From assembly GCA_000711775.1 (NCBI GenBank), contig ARYC01000255.1, positions 62,001 to 126,000 of the forward strand: a stretch of 64,000 nucleotides of DNA. Reading direction: 5' to 3'. This document shows, piece by piece, positions 11,897 through 22,530 of the stretch. This stretch comes from Oxytricha trifallax. Taxonomy: Eukaryota; Ciliophora; Spirotrichea; Sporadotrichida; Oxytrichidae. The position numbers and the translations under genes are program-made. Numbering within the stretch: position 1 is the first letter of the stretch; every line of letters starts with the position of its first letter. The notes beneath the pieces were generated by a model, which was not told where the DNA came from, ran no database searches, and worked only from the letters and a program-made list of their open reading frames with translations.

Positions 11897-14546
11897 TCAT
11901 TCATCATGCGGATGAATGTAAATCACGTCTTAATTACTAAAAAAATATATTATTTTATTAAAATAATTGGGTACAAGTCCAAAATTGACATTGGTTTCCA
12001 GTTGAGAGGCAGTATTAAATTTAGAGAAAACTGATGGAGGAACATCAGGTCTTTTCACATCTATCTATAAGCTCCCCTCAGAAAAATTCATGTTGACTAG
12101 TGAGCTTTTATCATCCAGCTAGTCTTCGCCTCTCTCAGTAATCTATTGCTCATCTTTCTCGCCGTCAGATTTAATTTAAATACGAATTGCAATTTTATCA
12201 TTTAAAAAATTATCAATAAATATGTAAGATTAAGTATTTTTGTCTTCTTCCTCTGTTTTGTCTTTTTGATGTTTTTCCTTATCTGCCTCTATAGCAGCTT
12301 TTAAATCTTCTGTATCGTTCGTCAGTAAAGTAGTTCCTAATGAATTAAGCAAGATAGCACCAGTAGTTGCACAAATTTACTTAATAAAAAATAAATTATA
12401 TCTAAATGACGATTGAGAAGATAGCAATAGTTTGCTAAGCGTTTGCATAGTTGAAATACTCCTTATAGTTTTCATGATTAGGCTACTTCTTAATTTCATT
12501 TAAAAGTAGTGCACTTAAAGCTGCTTAAACTGTGGCTTTTCCAATCCATGTTATTCCCATAAACATCCTTTCTTTCAAGTTGTAGCGTTCGGAATGTGTG
12601 ACTATCACAACGATGATAACTCTAACTATAATAAACTAACATATTTTACTATCAAATTAGGAATTCTTTATAAGACTCCAATCACAATTATCAAAGCTCC
12701 AAAACCGAGGTCACTTGCTCTGATTTAAAATAAAAATATTACAGAACATACTTAATAATACTTTGATTTAAGAGAAAAGTAAGGAACCTCCAACAGTGCC
12801 AAAGAGACAAGGTTGAATAAAGAACCAAAACCAGGCAATGTGCTTTGATGGCTTGTTCATACCCCACATTCAAAAACTTTATTTTCTTTCAATAATTTCT
12901 TAATTATCTAATTATATGGAAATCAAAATGTAAAAATGATTTGAAACTTTATATTTATCTTTGTTTATGAATGGAACTCTTTTTAAAAAATTTTATTATT
13001 ACCAAAGATTTGAAAAAAATAGTCATCTTTGTGTATGAAAAAATTATAAGGCAATTTATGAATATTATTTTATTTATAAATAATAACTCAAATTTAGTTA
13101 TTTCAGTGATTAGTATTTTTATTTAAAATATTGTCAAAATTACAACCCTCATGATTAAATTCTTTCCCCTTTTTTGATAAGCTTTCAATACATTCATATA
13201 TTTTATTTCGATATTGCTAAGGTTAAAAGCAATTTGAAGGACATCTAATAAAGTAGGATAATTGTGGGTTCAAATTAAAATTAGTAATCTTAATTTAATA
13301 TTTTATTAAAAAAACAACATTTAGATATTTTAATTCTTCAAAACAATCATTTAAAGTTTATAGATAATACCATAACATTTAATTAAAAAATAATAAATAT
13401 TAAATTTTAAAAAATGTAATAGAAAAAATATTTATTAAATTATTAAGGATAATATTCAATCAAACTACTTGAAACTTAAATCACTAATATTAACCTCAAA
13501 TAGAACTAAAAGTTAAGAATTTGGGGGTTTAATTCTGAATAGTGTGTATCCAAAGAAAAGTGCAGCTAATTTAAAAATATAATATCATAATTTTAAGCTA
13601 TATATTTGCAATCTTTTGTTCCAGCATGTTCTTCTATTATCACTAAAACCATTGCTCCTATTACGCAATACAATAGTTTCAGGTAAATATTCAGTGTTGG
13701 ATTTTTGATAAATTTTAAGAACCATCCACCCAAACCAAGTGTGATTCCTATAAATAGAGCTAAACTCTAAATTTAAATAAGAAAATTAATGACTATTGTA
13801 GAAGTTTTACTATGTTTGATACAAATAGCATTCCTATAGCATTAAATATACTAAGTATTAAATGTAAACAAAAATAATGCAAGTCCCATACTTTGACCTT
13901 TGTTAAATCCTCCTTCATTTAATACTATAGTTTTGCAAATTCCAAAGCAAATAATGCAAATAATATCGTCAAATGTTCCTGCAGCAATTAGCATGCCTGC
14001 AATGTTTTTCTTCTTTCCATATCCTCTATCATTCAAACTCATTAGTCCTGGTACTATAATCGACGGTGATATACATGCTAAGTTGTATCCTAGAACATAT
14101 CCCATAGCAAGAGGCATATCGAATAAGCTTTATGCCATAAATGCTATCACTGTAGCTTCACAAACTTATGGGACAAATGAAATAAAGATAACAGTCAATC
14201 CTTGTCCTTTGAATGTTACTTAAAGACCTCCTCTAATTAGTAAAATACATAAGCAAAATCCTCTAATCCATCCAGTCCATGGTTAGGGATATGGAATCAT
14301 AGTCTCTCCAAAATAGTTTCTCACTATGCATCCCATAACAATCATCGCTATAAGAGGTGGTATTACAATGCCTTTGATAATTGGCTTTAAATTATAGCCT
14401 GGAAAAAACCAAAGTTTAGGGAAATTAAATCCTCCGAGGAGGCCGAGTGCAATTCCAGCTATACCTGACACAAAAATCAGTAAAATAAGAGCACCGAATT
14501 ATTCATTTCCTGGGTAAGGTGACGAGATGTTTGTTTAACCAGCCAT
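11897..14546 (-). CDS. SLC9B/NHA-type Na+/H+ antiporter, copy 1
   Basis: A multi-span membrane protein of roughly 600 residues. The conserved core reads CEATVIAFMAQSLF, GYVLGYNLACISPSIIVPGL, LNDRGYGKKK and LIAAGTFDDIICIICFGI; the paired Asp in TFDD corresponds to the ion-binding DD of animal NHA2 (SLC9B2) and bacterial CPA2 antiporters. The C-terminal cytoplasmic tail is acidic and Lys-rich. The family exchanges Na+ or Li+ for H+ across membranes. Start ATG 14546 gives MAGQTNISSPYPGNE; UGA is at 11897-11899. Four IESs and an intron (13767-13810) are resolved; another small interruption lies near 13830. A paralogue follows immediately upstream on the same strand (15039-18402). Code use (UAA/UAG = Gln) is as in the neighbouring genes. 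Confidence 0.82.
12373..12403. other. IES in antiporter copy 1 (pointer AAAT)
   Basis: AAAT at 12373-12376 repeats at 12404-12407. Excision joins FSIVI to CATTGAIL in frame. The paralogue at 15.3 kb reads straight through this point, so the insertion is specific to copy 1. Confidence 0.65.
12721..12763. other. IES in antiporter copy 1 (pointer TGATTTAA)
   Basis: The 8-bp repeat TGATTTAA lies at 12721-12728 and 12764-12771. Excision gives GGSLLFSQ-IRASDLGFG. The paralogue has an IES at the homologous place (16169-17119), there enlarged by a retroposon. Confidence 0.75.
12868..13531. other. Long IES in antiporter copy 1 (pointer ATTC)
   Basis: ATTC at 12868-12871 repeats at 13532-13535. Excision of 664 bp of very AT-rich, gene-free DNA joins GYTLFR to MWGMNKPSKH in frame. 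The paralogue is uninterrupted here (GYTLSRVWGEEKPTKH at 17.2 kb), which fixes the boundaries well. Confidence 0.75.
13564..13595. other. IES in antiporter copy 1 (pointer AGCTA)
   Basis: AGCTA at 13564-13568 repeats at 13596-13600. Excision joins CKYIA to ALFFGYTL. The paralogue carries an IES at the same protein position (17256-17292). Confidence 0.7.
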
Positions 14547-15038
14547 AAGAGATTTAAGAATTATTATTATTATTAATTTAAATTAAATTATTCATGTAAG
14601 TAGCCTATTCCCAAATTTCAACAAGCCAGATATTTATACACTATTAATGCTAAAGATTGTTTTCAATCTATAGATATTACTATATACTTCACTATAAAAG
14701 TACTTTAATGATATTTTAGTATATTTAAAGCAAAAAACTCTAACTTATAGTATAATTTCTGAGATATCATTTTTCTGATGTTATTTGCCAAGATAATTAT
14801 TTAACATATCTTAACTAAAAATTATTTAAAACATTTGTTACTTAATCGCAATTAAATAAAATATCATGAAAGAAATGAAATTAAATAAATTGATTCATAC
14901 TATTTCTAGCTTCACAATTACTATGCGAAATATGCATTAGTTTCTAGTTAACTACTAGATATTTAATGTAATTTATTCTTATGAAAATATTGATGACCAC
15001 CTTATTTGTTAATCTATAGATCTGTTTCACTAGCATCT
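14547..15038. other. Spacer between the antiporter paralogues
   Basis: About 490 AT-rich bases separate the start of copy 1 from the stop of copy 2. No frame looks protein-like and no element ends are recognised. It must hold the promoter side of copy 1 and the 3' end of copy 2. Confidence 0.45.
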
Positions 15039-18000
15039 TCAATTCTCAATCCATGTGGAGTCATTAAATCGGTTGAAATAATTAATATTCTATAATAAAT
15101 ATATATGAAGTATCTCTTACTGTTAGAGTGATATTACTTTAAGATACATCCTGATTTAAATTATCTACTTATATTCTTACAACTCCTTTATTTGTGTTGT
15201 CAGGAATTTAATTTTTATCGCATTGTTTTGTATCTATTTATTCTGTCTAATCTTAATGTAATAATACGGTACCTAGGGAATTCAGTAAAATAGCGCCAGT
15301 AGTTGCACAGATAACAATCGAGAAAATTGAAACTGTCTGTTCGATATTGGCATAATTATAGTACTCTTAATATTTTTCATGCTTTGGATATTTTTTTACT
15401 TCAGTTAAAAGCAGAGCACTTAAGGCTGCTTAAACTGTTGCTTTTCCAATCCATGTAATTCCCATTAATAATTTTTTTTTAATTTCTATAGAAAATATCA
15501 CTATTTTATAATGCCAAATTTATTTCAGTTTTGAGGGTTATGAAAAACTAGTTTCAAAAATATTTATGTATTTTTCATAAATAAGGAAGTTACCAAGATT
15601 TGTAGGCATAGATCATGGAAATTAGAGTCTAACATAAAATATGATAATATGATCTTATCAATCCTATCACTGTTGAGAATAACTCTCATCTTTCAAAGTT
15701 GCAGTTTTATTTCCTTGATTTTAGTTTTTTATAAAAAAAACTAGGAAAATTATTGATTTTTACAATCTTTTTTTGTTATTTTCTTAAGACGAAGACTCTC
15801 CTTTACACTACCCGTCATTAAGAAAGAAAGATAGCTTTAAATATTTTTAAAAAAAAGCATAAATTGTAAGAAAAAACTATAATGCACTCCTAACTTGCAG
15901 AAAACTGTAGAAAAACTTCACTAATCAGCCCGTTAGTCTCTTTTATGAAAGATTATAAAACTCCCTTTCTTCACCTATAAGCCTAAAAATTTAAAAGGGT
16001 CTTTAAAATGGCAATTAATTTTAAATTTAATTATTATTTAATACCCATAAACAATCTATCTTTGAAGAAGTATTTGGGACTGTGAGTTACGATAACTACC
16101 ACTATAAATCTTACTGTGACACCTATTATGATTATTATTACTCCATTTCCTAGGTCGCTTGCTCTGATTTAAATAAACATAATTATAAAGATATAAAAAT
16201 ATTGATAATCCAAGGTTTAGCTGAATAACAATTACAAAACTCAGTTTTTTTATAGATAATATTACTAGATTTAATACACTAAAAAATTTCAGAAATTAAT
16301 CTATTTATGAAAAGTATGAAATTAAAGTAATTTATGGTTACGACCTACTTGTATGTTGGGAGCATATCCCGACCAATTCCGGTACTCCGGAGTTCGAAAC
16401 CGTATAGGCACTCGGTTTTTACGAGATAAGCCCCGGATCTGAGAACCTCCTCAGAATACGTCAGGCAAATGTATAGGGGGACAACGCCAACAAAAACGTC
16501 GACCGTTGATAATATATGTCGCATTAAAACTGAATGATACATTTATCCTTGCAACCAGGGTTGAGTGCACCAAGGATGAAGTAGGAGTTAAGAGACAGAC
16601 CGCTAGGATATCAGATTGGACTCTATTTGCTGAGTAAAAGTAGGGAACAACCAACCAAACGTATAAATCTCAGCAGAGTATAATATCAGGGTTTCCCCCC
16701 TTATACAAGCCATACAATAAGTTTTTGTTGAGAAGGGGTTTTACCTGAACTACAAGCACTCAATTGGAAAGTTAGCTCTGGTAGAAAACAGAAAAGACAT
16801 GTGAAGTAGCGAAAGACCGCATAAGACCTCCCCAAGGCAATAGGAGGACGAGCACGGTGCGGAAGCTAGTCTTTCCAGTATATGGGTTTCTCTACTCCCT
16901 AGCCCTTGGATGGATTGAGTTGGATGCCCAAAAATCAAAGCATGAGACTGACTGTTTATCTATCTGGCTTGCTTAAGCCCCAGTATTAATTTCCTTACAG
17001 CATTAAATAATAATAATAAAGTAATTTATTTTAATGGCATAAGTAATTTTAAATTAAAATCTCGGATTTAACCGAATTTTATATTATAATTAATAAGAAA
17101 TTAATTAATATTTATAGGGTTAAAATGTTTTAAAGGTTTTTAATGAGCCACCAACAGTTCCAAAAAGGCATGGCTAGATAAAAAACCAAAACCAAGCAAT
17201 GTGCTTAGTAGGTTTTTCTTCACCCCAAACTCTTGATAGAGTATACCCAAAGAACAATCATAAATAAATACAAAATATATATGATAGTAAATAATCCTGC
17301 TATATACTTGCAATCGTGACTTTCAGCATACTCTTCAATTACTACAAATGAGATAGCTCCAAAGATGCAATAACAGAGTTTCATGTAAATTCTTGTTTAA
17401 GCATTCTTAATGTACTTTAAAAACCATCCACATAATCCTAAGGTAATTCCTATAAGTAAAGCTAAACTAAAAGAGAATTATGCTAATTCATCTATTTATA
17501 AGGTGGTAGTTTACTACATTTCCTATGAACAAAAGCCCTATAGACATAGCCATACTTTCTTCAGTGAATCCAGCTTAGCTCAGCAAAATAGTTTTACAAA
17601 TTCCAAAGCAAATAATGCAAATAATATCATCAAATGTTCCTGCAGCTATAAGCGTTCCCGATAAATTATTCTTCTTTGCATATCCACGGTCATTCAAACT
17701 CATTAATCCTGGAACTAATATAGACGGAGATATACATGCTAAGTTGTAACCTAAAACATATCCCATCGTCAAAGGCATATCAAATAAATTCTTTGCTAAA
17801 AACGCAACAACTGTAGCTTCGCACACTTATGGGACAAATGACATGAAGACCATAGTTAATCCTTGTCCTTTGAATGTTACTTGTAGCCCACCCCTGCAAA
17901 GTAATATACAGAGGCAAAATCCTCTGATCCATCCAGTCCATGGCTAGGGATAAGGTATTACTATTTCACCAAAGTAGTTTCTTACAATACAGCCCATTCA

Positions 18001-18402
18001 AATACTAAAATTATTTATACGCTTTTTATTATAAAGGAGATTAAAGTAATTAATCGGAAGAAATTTTATACAACAATAAGCATTAAATAATTTTACTTTT
18101 TCTAATTAGTCTTCACATCAAAATTTTAACTTTTAGGGGTTAATTATTAGCATTGCGATTAATGGAGGAATCACGATACCTTTAATAACTGGTTTTAAGG
18201 TATATCCTGGAAATTTCCAAAATTAAGGAAATTTAAATCCGCCCAGTAATCCTAAACATTTTTTGGGTAAAAGATCTTTGATAAAATAAGAATTTAAGTT
18301 TAGACAAATTCCAGCTATTCCAGAGACAAAAATTAATAATATTAATGCTCCAAATTATTCATTCTCAGGATAAGGAGAAGAAAGTTTTGTCTACCCAGTC
18401 AT
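15039..18402 (-). CDS. SLC9B/NHA-type Na+/H+ antiporter, copy 2
   Basis: The product is closely similar to copy 1 over the whole length: MTGQTKLSSPYPENE at the start, the core GYVLGYNLACISPSILVPGL, LNDRGYAKKNN and AAGTFDDIICIICFGI with the ion-binding Asp pair, and the C-terminal GITWIGKATVQAALS block. Start ATG 18402; UGA 15039-15041. Five IESs are resolved, plus introns at 17467-17517 (same position as the copy 1 intron 13767-13810) and 15090-15120. The C-terminal tail differs from copy 1 and is shorter. Direct tandem arrangement and similarity indicate a duplication followed by independent IES gain or loss. Whether both become separate macronuclear chromosomes cannot be told from the sequence. 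Confidence 0.8.
15461..16043. other. Long IES in antiporter copy 2 (pointer CCCAT)
   Basis: CCCAT at 15461-15465 repeats at 16044-16048. Excision of 583 bp joins KDRLFMG to ITWIGKATV. Copy 1 is continuous at this place (ERMFMGITWIGKATV), so this IES is specific to copy 2. It holds no recognisable gene. Confidence 0.75.
16169..17119. other. Enlarged IES in antiporter copy 2 (pointer TTAAA)
   Basis: TTAAA at 16169-16173 repeats at 17120-17124. Excision joins GGSLKTFKTFQ to IRASDLGNG in frame. The homologous IES in copy 1 is only 43 bp; here 951 bp, most of the difference being the GC-richer retroposon at 16336-17017. Confidence 0.7.
16336..17017 (+). mobile_element. SINE-like retroposon inside an IES
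   Basis: This block of about 680 bp is far richer in G and C than its surroundings. It is flanked by a 12-bp direct repeat AAAGTAATTTAT (16324-16335 and 17018-17029). It ends in an A-rich (TAA)n tail just before the right repeat. Near its start it has possible Pol III internal promoter boxes: A-box-like TTGTATGTTGG at 16349-16359 and B-box-like AGTTCGAAACC at 16391-16401, with nearly the spacing found in tRNA genes. No long open frame is present on either strand. Target duplication, tail and boxes together point to a tRNA-derived SINE; a 5S rRNA-derived head is a weaker alternative. Confidence 0.62.
17256..17292. other. IES in antiporter copy 2 (pointer AATC)
   Basis: AATC at 17256-17259 repeats at 17293-17296. 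Excision of 37 bp joins KYIAG to LFFGYTLS, the same position as the copy 1 IES at 13564-13595 but with a different pointer. Confidence 0.65.
17996..18142. other. IES in antiporter copy 2 (pointer ATT)
   Basis: ATT at 17996-17998 repeats at 18143-18145. Excision of 147 bp joins PPLIAMLI to MGCIVRNYFGE. Copy 1 reads PPLIAMIVMGCIVRNYFGE without a break. Confidence 0.65.
18256..18303. other. IES in antiporter copy 2 (pointer ACA)
   Basis: ACA at 18256-18258 repeats at 18304-18306. Excision of 48 bp joins GIAGIC to LGLLGGFKFP. Copy 1 has GIAGIALGLLGGFNFP uninterrupted. Confidence 0.65.
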
Positions 18403-18561
18403 ATTTAAAATAATTAGTGTTTTAGTAAAACTATAACCTTCTAATGATAAAATTAATAACGTGTATCTATTGATCTAAACTGTTAAATAAGTTTCTATAT
18501 TTATTATCGTAGAAAAGTGTGAAATTAATGATTTCTATACATATAAAAAATTTCATAGCAA

Positions 18562-18574
18562 ATTCCAATCAAAT
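18562..18574. repeat. 13-bp MDS pointer, copy A
   Basis: ATTCCAATCAAAT here is identical to 22480-22492. It ends the N-terminal MDS of valyl-tRNA synthetase. Neighbouring bases differ on both sides, so the repeat is exactly 13 bp, typical of pointers at scrambled MDS junctions. Confidence 0.88.
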
Positions 18575-19629
18575 CTTTGTATCTTGGATCTTCAGGATGG
18601 ACAGCTACAGCAACATCACCAAGCATAGTTTCTAGTCTTGTAGTTGCAACAATAATCTCTCTATCAGTTCCCTTTATTTTGTAAGCGAATTCAGTCAAAG
18701 TACCGAATTCATATTTGCCATTGGGGTCATGACCTGGAACTGCCAAGAAGGTAGGACCTTCAAGATCAATGAATTCAACTTCTAAATCTGACAAAGCAGT
18801 TTTCAAGGATGAACTCCAATTGACAAGTCTGGTATAAATATATTAAAACATTGATCTAACCTTTTTGCCTGTAATTTATAGTTCTGTAAATAAGACCTTT
18901 ATCGTGCATTCTAACGAAAGCTTCAACAACAGCCTTGGATCTAGGGTCATCAAGAGTGAAAGCAAATCTATCCCAATCAACTGAAATACCGTATCTTCTG
19001 AATTGATTGTTGATTCTTCCACCATACTCATCTTTCCAATCCCAAACTGTTTGGATGAACTTTTCTCTGCCTAGGTCGTGACGAGTCTTCTTTTCCTTTT
19101 TCCAGAGTTGTTTCTCGACAACTGATTAAGTAGCAATACCGGCATGATCTACACCTGGTAACCAGAGAGTAACATACCCGGACATTCTCTTCCATCTAGT
19201 AATGCAATCCTCAATAGCCAACATAAGAGCGTGACCTAAATGGAGAGCTCCAGTGACGTTTGGAGGTGGGATAACCATAATGAATTTCTTTACTTCTGGA
19301 TCATTGAGCACTTTTTGAGCATCAGCGTGGAAATACTTTTGCTTTTCCCACCATGAATACCAGGCAGCCTCAACTTGCTTAGGCACATACTCAGAAGCCA
19401 TTGGATTGCTCATATCTTTCTTCTCTCCTGCTGGTGTGTTATCTGGAATTAAAACAGCTGACTCTTTCTTCTCTTCTTGCTACTTTTGAGCTGGCTTGGC
19501 TTTAGCCTTTGTTGAAACAGATGCAGCACTTGTTTATGCAACAACTGATGATGCTAATTTTGCGGCTGATGACCACTCGCTCATTCTTACTTTCAATAGC
19601 TTGAACATTTCGTCACTTTGAATATCCAT
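18562..19629 (-). CDS. VARS: Valyl-tRNA synthetase, N-terminal MDS (scrambled gene)
   Basis: From ATG 19629 the protein has a charged leader rich in Ala, Lys and Glu, then [17 protein letters not shown], the class I HIGH signature as [15 protein letters not shown], and [12 protein letters not shown]. It runs on to the start of the editing (CP1) domain, [19 protein letters not shown], and breaks off at DPRYKDLIG. The enzyme charges tRNA-Val and clears misactivated Thr. The rest of the enzyme is not downstream in the direction of transcription but at 22492-19832, upstream on the same strand. The 13-bp pointer ATTCCAATCAAAT at 18562-18574 is repeated at 22480-22492, where the editing domain resumes. 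A small intron or IES (about 18834-18885) lies inside, before RLVNW. Confidence 0.9.
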
Positions 19630-19831
19630 ACTTATTAGTAGTTAATTGTAAATTATTTAATAATGATTAAGGCATTACCACACCACAGAGTAATAACTGT
19701 ATTATAGCCAATCAGATAAAATTAATGGTATAGATTTTAATTATACTTTTGAATTATAATATGAAAAAATAAATCCATCCTAAATTTTGTTTTTAATCAC
19801 ACATTTTTTAATTTCAATAAAATATAAAATA
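19630..19831. other. Spacer between the 5' end and 3' end of the same gene
   Basis: These 200 bases separate the start codon (19629) from the stop codon (19832-19834) of valyl-tRNA synthetase. After unscrambling, one part becomes the 5' leader and another the 3' trailer of a single macronuclear chromosome. No telomere-addition motif can be assigned. Confidence 0.6.
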
Positions 19832-22492
19832 TCATAAGAACTTGGCAAGATCGCTTTGAGATTTCTCATTTTCAATGAATTCTCTGCTGTAGGTATTGTA
19901 TTTCTCTTGGTTTTCGTTTCTGACATTTTCAGGAACCTTTTGTTCATATCCTGGCATGTTCATTTTCTTCTTTTGTCCATCCATAAGCTTAGTTAACTCG
20001 TTTTGTCTCTTATTTATTCTCTCAATCTCTAGTTTGACATCGATCAAACCAACAACCTTAATCAAAGTTTGGAAATCTTCACTCAAATGATTCTTGAGGC
20101 AGCCTTCTGGGTCTTGTTCGTTTGGTCCTAGAATTTCGACTTTACCACTCTTAACCAATGATTGAATAATATGTCCTTCTGAGTGGAAAACTTGCTTGAT
20201 CTCCTCAGTTCTGCATCTCAGGATGATATGTGGCTTGGCGTTGCTTGCTACGTTCAAAGCAGATAATTAAGATCTGAAAGCTTTAACAGCATTAAGTAAA
20301 TCTCTCTTTTTGTCTTCAACGTTCTCATGAGCGAATGAAAGATGACTTTCTGGGAATGGAGCGATACAGATTGATTCTGGTCTGTTATCAGCTCTGTGTG
20401 GAAGTCTTTGGAATAACTCTTCTGTCAAATATGGCATAGTTGGGTGAAGTAGTCTGAGACCATAATCAAGAGCTCTGAATAGAGTGTTTCTTGCTGCCTT
20501 TTTAGCTTCTTCATCATCTCCCTTCATAACTGGCTTGATTGATTCAATGTAAACATCAGCAAGTTCTTTCAACCAGAAATCATAAAGTCCCATTACCATT
20601 TCTCCTAATTTGTAGCTTTCCATCAATTATAAGTTTGTTAAGATTAATTAAACTGCAATATAATATTCGCATAACTATAGTTAGTGTTGGCAACAGTTTT
20701 ATCAAGTCTAGTTAAGATCCATTTGTCTGATAGAGATAATTTTAAGCCTTCTGGACCGTTTTATTCTGGAACAAATCCTTCAGGTAGGTTAGTAAGAGCG
20801 AATTTGACAATGTTCCATAACTTATTGCAGAATTATCTGTATCCGACAACTCTTTGTACATCCAAATTAATGCTGCTTTGAATCAATAAAATTAATAAAT
20901 ATAATACAATCATGTATGAAAGTAGACCAAATCTAAGAGCATCAGTACCGCATTCTGGGATACCTTGAGGGAACTTTTTCTTTTTCTCAGATTCAGCTTC
21001 CTTGATCTCACCTTCTGGAAGATTTGATTCGTATAGCTTAGCAAGTAAAGCTTGTAAGGTGCAACTGTCCATAACTTCAAGGGGGTCGATAACGTTACCC
21101 TTGGATTTTGACATTTTCTTACCTTTTTCATCTCTAACCATAGGATGTAAGAAAATGGTCTTAAATGGGAGTTTATCAGTCAAACACAAGGACATCATAA
21201 CCATTCTAGCTACCCAGAAGAAAATAATGTCACCACCAGTTTCTAATAGATCACCTGGGAAGAAAGCCTTGAAGTCTGGGTTCTCTTCATCAGGCCAGTT
21301 AAGAGTTGAGAAGGGGAAGAGACCTGATGAGAACCAGGTATCCAAAACATCTTCATCTTAAGAGAGCTTAATGAGTTCAGGGGCGACATTGAATTTTAAT
21401 GCTGCCTTAGCTCTTGCTTCCTCTTCGTTTCTACCAACAACGTAATGATCTTCGTTTTATGTGTCTGGATTATCAATGACTCCTGGAATGGTCACTAAAA
21501 AGGCTGGGATTCTGTGACCCCACCATAGTTGTCTACTGATACACCAATCTTGAATATTTTCAAGCCAGTCAAACCATACTTTCTCATGTTGCTCTGGAAC
21601 AATTTAGAGTTCCTTGTTTCTTACAGCGTCACAAGATCTCTTTGCAAGATCTTTGCAGTCAACATACCATTGAGGTTTAAGGTAAGGTTCAATTAAAAAT
21701 TAAAAAATCTTTTTTTTAAATACAAAATAGTACAGTAAATATTAATTTTAATTTATAATTTTTTAAATGCAAAATATTAAGTATTAAAACATTTTAACTT
21801 TATTGGTAGCTAATATGTATCCATATTAATCAATTAAAATCATTTTTTAAATATTATTGATAAAAAGATTGATTGAGAAACAGTTTCCTAAGATTCCTAT
21901 TAATATCTTTTTCATTTTTTTTTAATCTATTGATTGTATAGAATGACTGATTTGTTATTTATATAAGATGCAAAGAACTTTTAAAAGATTATATGAATGA
22001 ATAATTAATTCAGATTTATCTAACAGAGGAAGCATGCTATTAAAATTAGGCTTAAAAACTCACCTATTTGTTAGAAAACAGTAAAATACAGTACTATACT
22101 TTAGCCTTAAACATTCTGAAATTAATATAAAGGATTTAGTTTTTTTATAATGATGTCATTACTCTTAGAGCATAGACCAAGTCTCATCTTGTTTGGCTTT
22201 TTACCTTTAATAAGTCCCATCTCAGTCATATCCTTAAAGAGTTAGTTTCTGCAATCGAATCTCATCAAGCCAGCATATTTGCCTCCATTGTGATTGATTC
22301 TTCCATCTTCATCGAACACATTGATGTTAGTCAAGCCGTTTCTCTTTCCGCAAGCGTAATCATTGTGATCGTGAGCTGGAGTGATTTTGACTGCTCCAGT
22401 ACCGTAGTTCATATCAACCAAAACTGGGTCTGCGATGATCTTCATATGTCTGTCTGGAATGAATGGATGTTCTAGTTCCATTCCAATCAAAT
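19832..22492 (-). CDS. VARS: Valyl-tRNA synthetase, C-terminal MDS block (scrambled gene)
   Basis: Starting at the pointer (22492) the protein reads [14 protein letters not shown], then the rest of the editing domain ([38 protein letters not shown]). The Rossmann-fold return follows with [15 protein letters not shown] and the KMSKS loop as [14 protein letters not shown] near 21107. The anticodon-binding helical domain and a C-terminal coiled coil rich in Lys/Glu end at UGA 19832-19834. Three IESs with short pointers interrupt it: 20624-20655, 20881-20907 and 21691-22148. Together with the 18.6-19.6 kb block this makes a full-length enzyme of about 1,050 residues. Segment order on the minus strand is C-terminal block first, N-terminal block second. 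Confidence 0.9.
20624..20655. other. IES in valyl-tRNA synthetase (pointer CAAT)
   Basis: CAAT at 20624-20627 repeats at 20656-20659. Removing 32 bp joins NYSYANIIL to [10 protein letters not shown] in frame in the anticodon-binding domain. Confidence 0.7.
20881..20907. other. IES in valyl-tRNA synthetase (pointer AATCA)
   Basis: AATCA at 20881-20885 repeats at 20908-20912. Removing 27 bp gives [19 protein letters not shown], matching the usual family spacing between ALRF and INLDV. Confidence 0.8.
21691..22148. other. IES in valyl-tRNA synthetase (pointer AAT)
   Basis: AAT at 21691-21693 repeats at 22149-22151. Excision of 458 bp of AT-rich DNA joins LCSKSNDI to [11 protein letters not shown], restoring the family motif. 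Nothing gene-like is seen inside. Confidence 0.75.
22480..22492. repeat. 13-bp MDS pointer, copy B
   Basis: ATTCCAATCAAAT, identical to 18562-18574. It starts the C-terminal MDS block of valyl-tRNA synthetase. Only 38 bp separate it from the stop codon of the next gene. Confidence 0.88.
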
Positions 22493-22530
22493 TGATGTAA
22501 TATTCATAAGTGAATGAATTATTGAATCTA

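Noticed and set aside
13851..14223. Plus-strand frame 13900-14223 over the antiporter
   Set aside because: It is antisense to the conserved antiporter core on the minus strand and shows no family features.
16336..17017. Ribosomal RNA gene in the GC-rich block
   Set aside because: Only a short head shows any tRNA- or 5S-like feature, and conserved rRNA cores are not present. The target duplication and tail fit a retroposon better.
18834..18885. A clean GT-AG intron before RLVNW in valyl-tRNA synthetase
   Set aside because: The GT-AG option leaves the frame out of phase. An IES with pointer CAGA keeps the phase but drops about three residues, so neither was entered as a separate feature.
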